Source: CAYRDC01 sp964422925 (GTDB taxonomy: Bacteria; Bacteroidota; Bacteroidia; Chitinophagales; S012-47). Taken from it: 64,000 nucleotides of DNA. The notes beneath the pieces are model-generated. The model was not told the DNA's origin. It was given only the letters and a program-made list of their open reading frames with translations, and ran no database searches. The position numbers and the translations under genes were made by a program. Position 1 is the stretch's first letter. Each line of letters begins with the position of its first letter. Shown one piece after another: positions 40,941 through 50,023 of this stretch. The DNA is taken from the NCBI GenBank assembly GCA_964422925.1, contig CAYRDC010000012.1, positions 1 through 64,000 of the forward strand. Direction: 5' to 3'.

Positions 40941-43028
40941 ATGGATAAGGAAAAGCAAGACCGGCTGAATCTTTTGACCCGTGAGCTATTGGACCGGACA
41001 GCGCAACTTGGACCTTCCGAGGTGGATGCCCTGCGGGAGGCACTCCGTTACCACGAGTGGCGCTATTATGTCCTGAACGATCCGCTTATTGCGGATTTTG
41101 AATACGACTCCTTATTCTCCGCTTTGAAGCGGATTGAATCCGATCATCCGGAGCTGGTCACCCCGGATTCGCCAACCCAGCGCATTGCCCGCGCACTTAC
41201 CAAGGAATTTCCCGCGGTTACCCATAATCTGCCTATGTTGTCGCTGGACAATTCATACAATGAAGGCGATTTACTGGACTGGGGCAGGCGGGTCAGGGAA
41301 TTATGCGGAACCGACCGGATCACTTACACCCTGGAACCCAAATTTGACGGCAGCAGCATTGCCCTGGTGTATGAAAACGGCTACCTGGTCCGGGCGGCTA
41401 CCCGGGGCGATGGGATACGGGGGGAGGAAATCACCAACAATGCCCGCACATTGAACACTATTCCTTTAAAGGTTGCCTTCCCGGGTCCGACACCTGCGCG
41501 CATGGAACTTCGCGGGGAAATTGTGATCCCGAAAGAAAAATTCAAAGAGTTTAACCAAAAACGCATGCGGGAAGGCCTCCCGCTGATGGCAAACCCCAGA
41601 AATGCTGCTTCAGGCGCTTTGCGTATGCAGGATGCCCGGGAAGTGGCTGCCCGCGGATTATCCGCCTTTATTTACCAGCTTGCCCTGGCCGAGGATGAAA
41701 CCGGAAACAACCTGCTGGGCACGTCCATTACATCACATTATGAAGCCATGAAATTCCTGCATAAATCCGGCTTCCGGACTACATTTAAGGAAATGACCCT
41801 TTGCCATTCCCTGCAGGAAGTGCTGGAGAAAATCCACGAATGGAATGAAGCCAGGGATTCCTATCCGGTTGAGATTGACGGGATGGTGATCAAAGTGAAT
41901 GAATTTGACCTGCAGGAAAAATGTGGCAGCACCAGTCATCATCCCCGCTGGGCGATAGCCTTTAAATTCAAAGCCCGGCAGGCCACGACCCGGCTGCTTG
42001 ATGTAGAATTCCAGGTAGGCCGTACGGGAACTATCACTCCGGTGGCTAAACTCGATCCGGTACCTTTGGCCGGGGTTACCATTTCTTCGGTATCCCTGTT
42101 TAATGAAGATATCATCCGGGAAAAAGACCTTCGGATTGGCGACTATGTTTTGGTGGAAAGAGCCGGTGATGTGATTCCCTATATCGTTAAATCCCTGCCG
42201 CAGGAGCGGACAGGAAAGGAAAGCCCGGTTATTTTTCCAACCCGGTGCCCCAGTTGCGGGTCGACACTGGTAAAGGTGGAAGGAGAGGTGGCCTGGCGAT
42301 GCACCAATGTGGAATGCCCGGCCCAGGCGGTGGAGCGCATTAGGCATTTTGTTTCGAAAAATGCCATGGATATTGAAGGGTTGGGCGATAAAATCATTCA
42401 AAGGTTCTATGACCTGGACATTTTGAAAAGCATAGCCGGCATTTATACCTTGGACTATGAAAAGATTTCCCGGCTTGAGGGCTTTGGCGCCAAATCCGTG
42501 CAAAACCTCAGGGAATCCGTGGAAGCCAGTAAAAACCGCCCGTTACACCGTTTGATATTTGCCCTGGGAATTCGTTTTGTCGGGCAAACCACTGCCAGAA
42601 CCCTGGCCTCCGCTATCCAGCGCCTGGAAGACCTTTATGAAATGACTCCCGAACAATTAATGGAACTGGAAGACATTGGTCCGGTAGTGGCCGAAAGCAT
42701 CCGGCAATTCTTCCACCAGGAGTCCAACCGTCATTTGATCAGCCAACTGCGCGAAGCCGGGTTGAACCTGGAAAACACCCATGAAATAATAAAAGCGAAC
42801 CCTCTCCAGGGGAAGACTTTCCTGTTTACCGGAAGCCTTTCCCGGTTGACCCGGAATGAAGCCCGGGAATTGGTGGAGCAGCATGGCGGAAAAGTATTAA
42901 GCACGGTAAGCCGGAAACTGGATTACCTGATAGTTGGCGACTCACCGGGTTCCAAACTGGAAAAAGCCCGCCCGATACCAAGCATTACCATTTTGGACGA
43001 AGACCAGTTCATGGCGTTGTTTTCTTAA
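40941..43028 (+). CDS. ligA: NAD-dependent DNA ligase
   Basis: A 695-residue ligase. The Ia domain has YHEWRYYVLNDPLI, and the adenylated residue is Lys134 in LEPKFDGSSIAL. OB-fold and zinc finger follow (CPSC and CTNVEC), then helix-hairpin-helix motifs and a C-terminal BRCT domain (GKTFLFTGSLSRLTRNEARE). It seals nicks in replication and repair. It appears to be the end of the pyk transcript. Confidence 0.97.
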   Translation: MDKEKQDRLNLLTRELLDRTAQLGPSEVDALREALRYHEWRYYVLNDPLIADFEYDSLFSALKRIESDHPELVTPDSPTQRIARALTKEFPAVTHNLPMLSLDNSYNEGDLLDWGRRVRELCGTDRITYTLEPKFDGSSIALVYENGYLVRAATRGDGIRGEEITNNARTLNTIPLKVAFPGPTPARMELRGEIVIPKEKFKEFNQKRMREGLPLMANPRNAASGALRMQDAREVAARGLSAFIYQLALAEDETGNNLLGTSITSHYEAMKFLHKSGFRTTFKEMTLCHSLQEVLEKIHEWNEARDSYPVEIDGMVIKVNEFDLQEKCGSTSHHPRWAIAFKFKARQATTRLLDVEFQVGRTGTITPVAKLDPVPLAGVTISSVSLFNEDIIREKDLRIGDYVLVERAGDVIPYIVKSLPQERTGKESPVIFPTRCPSCGSTLVKVEGEVAWRCTNVECPAQAVERIRHFVSKNAMDIEGLGDKIIQRFYDLDILKSIAGIYTLDYEKISRLEGFGAKSVQNLRESVEASKNRPLHRLIFALGIRFVGQTTARTLASAIQRLEDLYEMTPEQLMELEDIGPVVAESIRQFFHQESNRHLISQLREAGLNLENTHEIIKANPLQGKTFLFTGSLSRLTRNEARELVEQHGGKVLSTVSRKLDYLIVGDSPGSKLEKARPIPSITILDEDQFMALFS

Positions 43029-43363
43029 AATCCGGTAAAAATACAACCGATTTGTCTTTAATATTTAGGGGTCAGAATATTTTTCCTGTATTCTGCAAAT
43101 TTTGGTGTAACTTTTACATACCCCCTCCCGTTAAAGTACCTTAGTTGAAATATCGCATATAGCGGATTTTAACCAATTAATCTACCCGAAATGAAAATGC
43201 TTTTTGTACATTTCTGCCTTACAGGTAAGTTTCCGTCCCGGAAACCACTAAAAGAATCCCATGCTATTTGAATGATTGATTAGCCCCGGATCTTTCCTGT
43301 ATAGTCAGTTCCCCAACTTATTTCGGTGTAGGTTAGGATTCTGGAGCCCTAACTGTTTGAGCC
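43029..43363. other. 335-bp intergenic region between ligA and the T9SS cargo gene
   Basis: AT-rich, with no convincing gene. It has a perfect 7-bp hairpin GTTTCCG-TCC-CGGAAAC at 43229-43245 and a 26-codon ATG frame at 43191-43271 that I do not believe is coding. Two weak -7-like boxes (TAACTTTT near 43110 and TACCTTAG near 43137) could serve the downstream gene. Confidence 0.5.
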
Positions 43364-45349
43364 ATGAAAACGCAAATACCCTCTGTGATTTTGGCTCTGC
43401 TTATGGGAATTTTATTGCCCATAACGGCCATGGCACAGCCTTCCAATGACGATTGCAGTGGTGCTACGTCATTGACGGTGAACACATCCTGTTCGCCAAC
43501 AAACGGCACCACGGTTAATGCCACGCAAAGTATGCCTGCCATTAATTGTAATGGCTGGACAGGATATGCGGATGATGATGTATGGTACAGTTTTGTGGCT
43601 AATAATTCCAATCAAACGATTCAGGTTTCCGGTAACGGAAGTTTTGATGCTGTGGTTGAATTATTTTCGGGTTCATGCGGGAGTTTAACTTCATTGGCTT
43701 GTGCTGACAATACCACGGGTGGGGGGACGGAAACCATATCTGCCACAGGATTGACAGTGGGCAACACGTATTATATCCGGGTCTATGACTGGTATTTTGG
43801 CAATAATGGCACTTTTACTATTTGCGTTTATGGCACTCCGGCAGGCAACCCGGGAGATGATTGCGCGAATGCCATTTCCATTGCCTGCGGTGATACGTTA
43901 ACCAATCAGACCACCTATGGCAACGGCAATACCAGCTCTTCCTGGAGCTGCCATGTTGATAAAAATAACTTCCTGATTTCCACCCCCGGAGAAGATCGTT
44001 TTTATGCAGTAAATGTAACTGATGTCAGCACAACCACCGTAAGGGTGTACTTGTTGAACGTGGTCGACACCAATGCCTACATAGAAGTGATTTTTTATAC
44101 CGGAACCTGTACTCCCGGCACTTGCAATCAAAGTGGTCAGTATGTAGTGGCCAGCCATCAATTCCAGGGTGGGCTGCCGTATCATGATTTTTCGGTACCG
44201 GGAGCCGGAACTTATTACCTGATTATTGACAGCCAGGGAGCCGGTGTGCAATCTTATGATATTGCTATTGAATGCGTAGCTTCCGGTATCCAGTTTGATG
44301 ATTCAGGATGCGGAGATGATATTGATTCGAACGGATATACCGTTAAGTGGAATGGTGGCACTAGTACCACCTTGTATCCGGGGGACACCGGTACGCTTTG
44401 TTACACGGTTTACGTGAAAAATCCAACCGGATGGGAATGGCTGAAGTATGTGGACCTGACGCTTGGCAACTGCTGGATCAATATTTCAAACATCACTCCG
44501 GACAGTCCTCCTGGTAATAACGGATTTTACGATACCAATGGAGACTGGGCCGGTTCCTATAATGCGGCTAACCGGCAGGTTAACTGGCATTTTACCAATA
44601 GCGTCAATGCCGCCTGGGGCGATGACAATACGAACAACTACACATGCCATAGCTATATCTTTTGTTTTCACGCGGAAGTCAGCTCCACCTGTGTTGACTC
44701 TGCCAATCTTTCGATTTTGCTGAAAATTACGGATGACGGGATAGGCGGCAGCGGTCAGACTTTACCTTCCAATTATTCCATTATGACGGGCTTTATGCTG
44801 CCTGTGGAAATGCTTTATTTTACAGGTGAAGTGCGTCAGGAAGGCAACTACCTGGCCTGGGCCACGGCCAGTGAGTCGGGCAGTGACTATTTCCTGGTGG
44901 AACGATCGGCTGACGGGCAACATTTCGTACCGCTGGGCAGTGTGGCGGCCACTGGTAATTCCGCTTCCCAAAAGGAGTATTCCTTTATGGATGATCATCC
45001 TTTGGGCAGGGACAATTATTACCGCTTGAAGATTGTTGACCAGAACGGACAGTTCAAATATTCAGGTATAGTTTTTTTGCGCAGGGAAGCCGGTACTACT
45101 TTCCAGGTAGTGCGATTTGGCCCGAATCCGGTACAGGAAACCGGGAATCTGCAAATTTACAGCGCTGACCAGGACGAAATTTCCCTGCAGTTAATGGATA
45201 TGACAGGACGCGTGCTAATCCGGAGAATTGAAAAAGTACATTCCGGAGATAATACCATCCCGGTAAGTTTCTCCGGGGTTCCAAATGGGGTTTATCATCT
45301 GATGATTACTAATGGCTACGACTCGGGTGTTATTAAGGTCGTAAAGTAG
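43364..45349 (+). CDS. T9SS cargo: secreted protein with two cysteine-bearing beta domains and type A sorting domain
   Basis: A 661-residue exported protein with signal peptide (MKTQIPSVILALLMGILLPI, cleavage after AMA). Two tandem domains each start with an N-D-D-C/D-D-C pattern (SNDDCSGATSL at about residue 27 and GDDCANAISIACGD at about 165), like PPC-type beta sandwiches of Bacteroidota exoproteins. A third region (310-480) is Cys/Trp/Asn-rich and unknown. A linker with FN3-like strands (WATASESGSDYFLVERSADG) precedes the type A sorting domain (FGPNPVQETGNLQIYS to PNGVYHLMITN). It is followed by its own terminator. Codon and base use look AT-richer than neighbouring genes. Confidence 0.85.
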   Translation: MKTQIPSVILALLMGILLPITAMAQPSNDDCSGATSLTVNTSCSPTNGTTVNATQSMPAINCNGWTGYADDDVWYSFVANNSNQTIQVSGNGSFDAVVELFSGSCGSLTSLACADNTTGGGTETISATGLTVGNTYYIRVYDWYFGNNGTFTICVYGTPAGNPGDDCANAISIACGDTLTNQTTYGNGNTSSSWSCHVDKNNFLISTPGEDRFYAVNVTDVSTTTVRVYLLNVVDTNAYIEVIFYTGTCTPGTCNQSGQYVVASHQFQGGLPYHDFSVPGAGTYYLIIDSQGAGVQSYDIAIECVASGIQFDDSGCGDDIDSNGYTVKWNGGTSTTLYPGDTGTLCYTVYVKNPTGWEWLKYVDLTLGNCWINISNITPDSPPGNNGFYDTNGDWAGSYNAANRQVNWHFTNSVNAAWGDDNTNNYTCHSYIFCFHAEVSSTCVDSANLSILLKITDDGIGGSGQTLPSNYSIMTGFMLPVEMLYFTGEVRQEGNYLAWATASESGSDYFLVERSADGQHFVPLGSVAATGNSASQKEYSFMDDHPLGRDNYYRLKIVDQNGQFKYSGIVFLRREAGTTFQVVRFGPNPVQETGNLQIYSADQDEISLQLMDMTGRVLIRRIEKVHSGDNTIPVSFSGVPNGVYHLMITNGYDSGVIKVVK

Positions 45350-45379
45350 GGTTCCAAAATACCCCGATTCAACGTGAGA

Positions 45380-45411
45380 ACTGCATTAGTGAGAGCTAAT
45401 GCAGTTTTTTT
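45380..45411 (+). terminator. Rho-independent terminator of the 43364 gene
   Basis: ACTGCATTAG-TGAGAG-CTAATGCAGT is a perfect 10-bp stem followed by TTTTTT. It starts 31 bp after the stop and overlaps the 3' end of the convergent hydrolase gene. Confidence 0.92.
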
Positions 45412-46258
45412 ATCCGCTGAAGAAAGCCAGGGTTTCGCGGAAGGCCCGCAGGGCGGGTTCCGGCAGCCGGTCCGGTATCCAGGGATGTTTGGCGCCAAAT
45501 GTATGCCCTCCCCCTTCAATGGCTATCAACTTTGCCCTTTTGTTCCAGTGGCTCATGGCTTTGCCATCTTCAAAGGGCACGGCTTCGTCTTCCGTTCCGT
45601 GAACGATTAAAAACGGAATGGTTAATTGCCTTACTTTGGTTGGGATATGCAACCGGTCAAGATGCGCATGGTAGTCTTCATAAAGCTGGTAATACAGGGG
45701 CAGCTCCTGTTTGGTCCGGGTGTTTACAATGTAATGCACTCCTTCGGATTTCCATTTTTTCATCACTTCCCGGCTCCAGTATTTGCCGAATTCATTGACT
45801 GAAGCCCAGACAGCCAGTTTTTTTACCCTTTGATCCTCAGCGGCTTTCAGAATGCTGATGCCACCGCCCCGGCTGTGGCCGAGCAGGTAACAGGGAACAC
45901 CAGCCAGTTTTTCGGAGAAGGGGGTTGCTCCGGAATAAGCCCAGTCGATTACTTTTCCCAGATCGTCCAGTTCAATGCTGAAATTGTTATGCCCGAAGGC
46001 TTCCGGATCTGCAAAGTCTTCCGGTTGCTCCGGGGTGGTGCCGTTGTGGGAGCCGTTGTATTTCAGATAGGCCATCCCCGATTCGCAAAACATGCGGGCC
46101 AGGAGATTGAAATGTCCCCAATCCTTGAATCCTTTGAATCCGTGGGTGAATATAATGAGTCCTTCCGGCCGGGTTCCGGGCATGAAAAGATCCAACAAAA
46201 CAGGGCGTTCGCGGCTCCCGTCTGTCAGGTGGTTCCGCAGTATCGACAGTGAACTCAT
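45410..46258 (-). CDS. Alpha/beta hydrolase family protein
   Basis: The start at 46258 (MSSLSILRNHLTDG) is chosen because it overlaps the upstream stop as ATGA; the longer open frame reaches into the GH-like gene. The 282-residue hydrolase has an oxyanion HG motif (IIFTHGFKGFKDWG), nucleophile elbow GHSRGGG, acid in VHGTEDEAVPF and catalytic His in IEGGGHTFGAKHP. No signal peptide, so cytoplasmic. It resembles dienelactone hydrolase/acyl-peptidase-type enzymes; the substrate is unknown. Confidence 0.9.
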   Translation of the reverse strand: MSSLSILRNHLTDGSRERPVLLDLFMPGTRPEGLIIFTHGFKGFKDWGHFNLLARMFCESGMAYLKYNGSHNGTTPEQPEDFADPEAFGHNNFSIELDDLGKVIDWAYSGATPFSEKLAGVPCYLLGHSRGGGISILKAAEDQRVKKLAVWASVNEFGKYWSREVMKKWKSEGVHYIVNTRTKQELPLYYQLYEDYHAHLDRLHIPTKVRQLTIPFLIVHGTEDEAVPFEDGKAMSHWNKRAKLIAIEGGGHTFGAKHPWIPDRLPEPALRAFRETLAFFSG

Positions 46259-47613
46259 AGCTTGATTACTTTCACCGTATGAAGCGGTTGCCCGGATTTC
46301 CCGGTGACTGTTAACAGGTAGGTACCGGAAGGTAAACCGGCAACCGGAAGACTTCGTTGCCCGGTAGCGGGAATTTCTTCCCACATCCTGATAACGCGCC
46401 CGGAAAGGTCGGTCAATACCAGGCGGCCGGAGCTGACAGGCCCGGTCAGGCGCAATTGATCGGTAACCGGGTTGGCCACAAGCCATGCCCCTGAGACGGT
46501 GGTAATTTCATCCTCTACCCCACTGACCAGGCAGGGCGCGCTGCAAAAACCCCGGCTGTTGGCTTCGCACTGTAATTGCCGGTAAGCCGGTTTGTCCTGC
46601 CCGTTGCCCGGATAAGTTCGCAAACCCAGCGTACGTAAAAACTCTTTGAATCCAAGGTGGTTGGGCAGCCCGTAATAAACGGCCAAAGTATCTACATAAG
46701 ACTGCGACCAGTCGGTAAGCATAAAAAAACTGACATAATCAATCCGGCTGGCGTGTTGGTCCCACGCGTTGAACACTTCATGAATGAACGCGGCCTGCAG
46801 GGAATCGTTGCTTTGCAAAACCGGGCTGCTGGGATAGCCGCACTCCACAAAACGGACAGGCCGTGATGTATCCGGGTACAGGCTAATGAGCTGTGCCCAC
46901 TCTTGCGGTACCACCGATGGATTGCGGACCTGCGCCAGGGCACTCACCGGGTAATAGGTTACCGCGATAAAATCCATGGTTTCATTAAGCCGCTGCCACC
47001 AGCTTGCCGTAACCGGGTTGGTCAGTCCATCCCAGGTAAGAGCCGTACCTACCGCAAGCGGTTTCCCAAAAACTGCCTGGTACTTCACCCGGCAATAGGC
47101 AGCCGCTGTATCCAGGAACCGTTTAAAAGATTCCATTTCCAGGGAATCCTCGCTTAAGGCTACATCCGATTCATTACTGATGATGAGTGATTCTAAACCA
47201 TGCGGTAAATAGGCAAGCACTGTATCGAACATAGCCGTGAAACGCTGGATAAACAAAGGCGAATCGTAGGGAACACTGTCCAGGTCAGGCGGCACTTCCC
47301 GCTTTACCGTATTGATGACATGCAGATTTAATTGCAGCTTGACGCCATACGCATGGAGGTAATAGTCCAGGACTCCCACCATGCCAAGCATGGACGAATC
47401 GTATTGGGTTGGCGCTGGTTCCAGTGCGCTCCAATCGAACGAGAAATACATGTTGCGCATGCAGGCCTGGTAACCGTGGACAAAAGCGGAATCCCAGCTG
47501 TTGTTTTCCGCGAAAGTGAGCTCAATGCCAATTTCCCGCTGGCCGGCCGGCACCTGGCTGTACAGGCCAATGGAGACCAGGAAAATCAATGAGATGGTAA
47601 ATCCTTGCTTCAT
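46255..47613 (-). CDS. T9SS cargo: secreted clan GH-A-like glycosidase
   Basis: A 452-residue protein with signal peptide (MKQGFTISLIFLVSIGLYSQ). The TIM-barrel catalytic domain is suggested by SNESD with Asn147-Glu148 (acid/base position after strand 4) and FVECGY with Glu257 (nucleophile position at strand 7), 109 residues apart as in GH-A families; FIAVTYYPVS and MRNMYFSFDWSALEP also fit. No named GH family is certain. The C-terminus is a type A sorting domain (VANPVTDQLRLTG to LPSGTYLLTVTGK). Translationally coupled to the hydrolase downstream. Confidence 0.78.
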   Translation of the reverse strand: MKQGFTISLIFLVSIGLYSQVPAGQREIGIELTFAENNSWDSAFVHGYQACMRNMYFSFDWSALEPAPTQYDSSMLGMVGVLDYYLHAYGVKLQLNLHVINTVKREVPPDLDSVPYDSPLFIQRFTAMFDTVLAYLPHGLESLIISNESDVALSEDSLEMESFKRFLDTAAAYCRVKYQAVFGKPLAVGTALTWDGLTNPVTASWWQRLNETMDFIAVTYYPVSALAQVRNPSVVPQEWAQLISLYPDTSRPVRFVECGYPSSPVLQSNDSLQAAFIHEVFNAWDQHASRIDYVSFFMLTDWSQSYVDTLAVYYGLPNHLGFKEFLRTLGLRTYPGNGQDKPAYRQLQCEANSRGFCSAPCLVSGVEDEITTVSGAWLVANPVTDQLRLTGPVSSGRLVLTDLSGRVIRMWEEIPATGQRSLPVAGLPSGTYLLTVTGKSGQPLHTVKVIKL

Positions 47614-47728
47614 AATTTGTAAAATTAATCAGGTAACGGCTAATCCCGGTCCGTCATTGTTCACAGCGCGGTCCGGCAACCTGTATGCAGAAGCAGGAAT
47701 AAAAGAACTAATTTAGCGGCAAGGCAAA

Positions 47729-48703
47729 ATGGCTATCACGCTAAAGGAAATACAAGCCCCGGTTGCTGCTGAGCTTTCGGAATTTGAGCAGCGCTTCCGG
47801 GATAACCTGCGCAGCCGGGTACCGCTGCTGGACCGCATTACCCATTACATTGTAAAACGAAAGGGAAAACGGTTAAGACCCTTGTTTATATTCCTTACCG
47901 CCCGGCTGAACGGGGGCATTACGGAACGAACCTATCTCGGGGCTTCCCTGATTGAATTGCTCCATACCGCTACCCTGGTACATGACGATGTGGTGGATGA
48001 TGCTTATCAGCGCAGGGGCTTCTTTTCGATCAATGCCCTCTGGAAAAATAAAATTGCCGTGCTGGTGGGCGATTATCTGTTGTCCAAAGGATTGTTACTG
48101 GCCCTGAACAACGATGCTTTCCAGGATTTGAAAATCGTTTCCCGGGCGGTGGAAATGATGAGCGAAGGGGAATTGCTGCAAATTGAAAAAGCCCGAAGAC
48201 TGGATATTGATGAAGCGGTGTACTATGATATTATCCGGCAGAAAACCGCCTCGCTTATCGCTTCTGCCTGTGCCATTGGCGCCTTATCGGCAGGAGCTGA
48301 TGAAGCTGAAGTCGAACGAATGAGGATTTTTGGGGAAAAGGTGGGTATTTGTTTCCAGATCAAAGACGACCTGCTGGATTACGGAACCGACCGTATCGGG
48401 AAACCGCGGGCCATCGATATTAAGGAAAAGAAAATGACCCTGCCGCTGATTTATACCCTGAACCACCTGCCGCGTACAGAGAAAAACAAACTTATCAAAA
48501 TTGTTAAGCGCAATAATACCGACCGTGGAAAGGTGTCCTACCTTATGCAAAAAGTAAAGGAAACCGGTGGCCTGGAATATGCCGGGCAGGCTATGTACCG
48601 TTACCGGGATGAAGCGCTGGAAATCATACAGGGGGCAAAGCCTGAAGAAGTGCGCATTGCCCTGGAAAAACTGATCCGGTTTACCACTGAGCGCAAATAC
48701 TGA
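47729..48703 (+). CDS. ispB: All-trans polyprenyl diphosphate synthase
   Basis: A 324-residue prenyltransferase. The first Asp-rich motif is DDVVDDAYQRRG and the second DDLLDYGTD; KGKRLRP binds diphosphate. It extends isoprenoid diphosphates for the menaquinone side chain. The exact chain length is not clear; residues before the first motif (HTATLVHDD) lack bulky blocking side chains and fit a medium- to long-chain product. Confidence 0.92.
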   Translation: MAITLKEIQAPVAAELSEFEQRFRDNLRSRVPLLDRITHYIVKRKGKRLRPLFIFLTARLNGGITERTYLGASLIELLHTATLVHDDVVDDAYQRRGFFSINALWKNKIAVLVGDYLLSKGLLLALNNDAFQDLKIVSRAVEMMSEGELLQIEKARRLDIDEAVYYDIIRQKTASLIASACAIGALSAGADEAEVERMRIFGEKVGICFQIKDDLLDYGTDRIGKPRAIDIKEKKMTLPLIYTLNHLPRTEKNKLIKIVKRNNTDRGKVSYLMQKVKETGGLEYAGQAMYRYRDEALEIIQGAKPEEVRIALEKLIRFTTERKY

Positions 48704-48709
48704 ACGATT

Positions 48710-50023
48710 TCAGGACCTGGCTTCTTTTTTCCGCTTTGTATTGTCGATCCGGACCGGATCTCCTTCGCGCAACAGCTGATGTACCACGTTATACGGCCCG
48801 CTGATTACCTCGGCCCCTTCTTCCAGTCCCGACAATATTTCAATGTATTCATCATCCTGGATGCCGGTTTTTACAGGTGTCACTTTGGCTTTTCCCGATT
48901 CAACCAGAAATACATATTCCTGGTTCTTGACCGGAGCGGTTTTGGTAGAGTCTGAATCAATCCCAAGGTCTTCCCTTACCGTGACACATTCGATAGGAAT
49001 ACTTAAAGCATCCTTTACGCGTTGGGTGATGATCTCAACAGAAGTGGACATGCCCGGCAGGAACGGAAAGCTGTTGTTTCCCGCATCGATCAGGTCCTGG
49101 TACGATTCAGGCAACAAGCGGATTTTCACGGTGAAATTGGTAGCCTGGTCAGAGGACAAGGCGCCTTGTGTATTAGCCGAACTGCTGATCTCATAGACCA
49201 GCCCCATAAATTTCCGGTCGGGGTAGGCCTCCACTTCAATTTCGGCTGTATCGTTAATCCTTACGTTCAGGATATCATTTTCACTTACATCCACGCGGGC
49301 TTCCATTTCATGAAGGTTGGAAATACGCATCATTTCCGTAGCGGCAAATTGCGCGATGCCCCCTACCACTTTTCCTTCTTCCACTGCCAGTCCGGTTACT
49401 ATGCCGCTCATTGGGGCAAACACCGTGGTTTTGGTAAGATTATTCCGGGCCTCGCGCAGGGTGGCCTTTGCGCTCATGACATTATACCTGTCGGCATTTA
49501 CGGTTTGCAGCGCTGATTCCATCTCCGCCTGCGCCACTTTAAAGGCTGTTTCAGCGGCATCAAAATCGGCCTGGGAGATTACCTTTTGATCGAATAGCTG
49601 CTTATTTCTGTCGTAATCCAGTTTAGCTTTTTCAAACTGGGCCTGTGCCTGGCTGTACCGGGCCTTGCTGTTGGCCAGCCGGGCCTGAGCGGCCAGTACC
49701 GCTGCTTCCGCCCGCTCCACGGCATCCTGGTAAATATTAGGGTTGATATCAACCAGCGGGTCTCCCTTTTGAACTGAATCCCCTTCATCCACATATAATT
49801 TCACAATCTCTCCCGAAATTTCCGGGATAATTACCACTTCCACTTCCGGATAAATTTTTCCACTGGCAGAAACTTTTTCAATAATGGTACGCCTTTCCAC
49901 TTTACTGGTCGTCACCTTGGTACCATTAGAATTATCTTTTTTGAATATAATCACCAGGATTATGAGCAGCAGTACTGCTCCGGATAACCAGTAAATGAGT
50001 TTGTTTTTCTTTTTCTTTGCCAT
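48710..50023 (-). CDS. Efflux periplasmic adaptor subunit (HlyD/MacA-like)
   Basis: A 437-residue adaptor with an N-terminal membrane anchor (LIYWLSGAVLLLIILVIIF), a lipoyl half (VEVVIIPEISGEIVKLYVDEGDSVQKGD), a long coiled-coil hairpin (residues about 100-200) and MacA-like beta domains. Tripartite efflux pumps use such adaptors to link an inner-membrane pump to TolC. The TolC gene overlaps its start by TAATG, but no ABC or RND pump gene follows; ispB is convergent 6 bp away. Confidence 0.92.
   Translation of the reverse strand: MAKKKKNKLIYWLSGAVLLLIILVIIFKKDNSNGTKVTTSKVERRTIIEKVSASGKIYPEVEVVIIPEISGEIVKLYVDEGDSVQKGDPLVDINPNIYQDAVERAEAAVLAAQARLANSKARYSQAQAQFEKAKLDYDRNKQLFDQKVISQADFDAAETAFKVAQAEMESALQTVNADRYNVMSAKATLREARNNLTKTTVFAPMSGIVTGLAVEEGKVVGGIAQFAATEMMRISNLHEMEARVDVSENDILNVRINDTAEIEVEAYPDRKFMGLVYEISSSANTQGALSSDQATNFTVKIRLLPESYQDLIDAGNNSFPFLPGMSTSVEIITQRVKDALSIPIECVTVREDLGIDSDSTKTAPVKNQEYVFLVESGKAKVTPVKTGIQDDEYIEILSGLEEGAEVISGPYNVVHQLLREGDPVRIDNTKRKKEARS

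Noticed and set aside
43191..43271. 26-codon ATG frame in the ligA-T9SS gap
   Set aside because: Too short, no relatives recognised, and no promoter or conserved context; it also contains the hairpin at 43229.
45410..46486. Longer hydrolase frame starting at 46486
   Set aside because: The extra 76 codons lie inside the upstream GH-like gene and lack coding features; the ATGA overlap at 46255-46258 marks the start.
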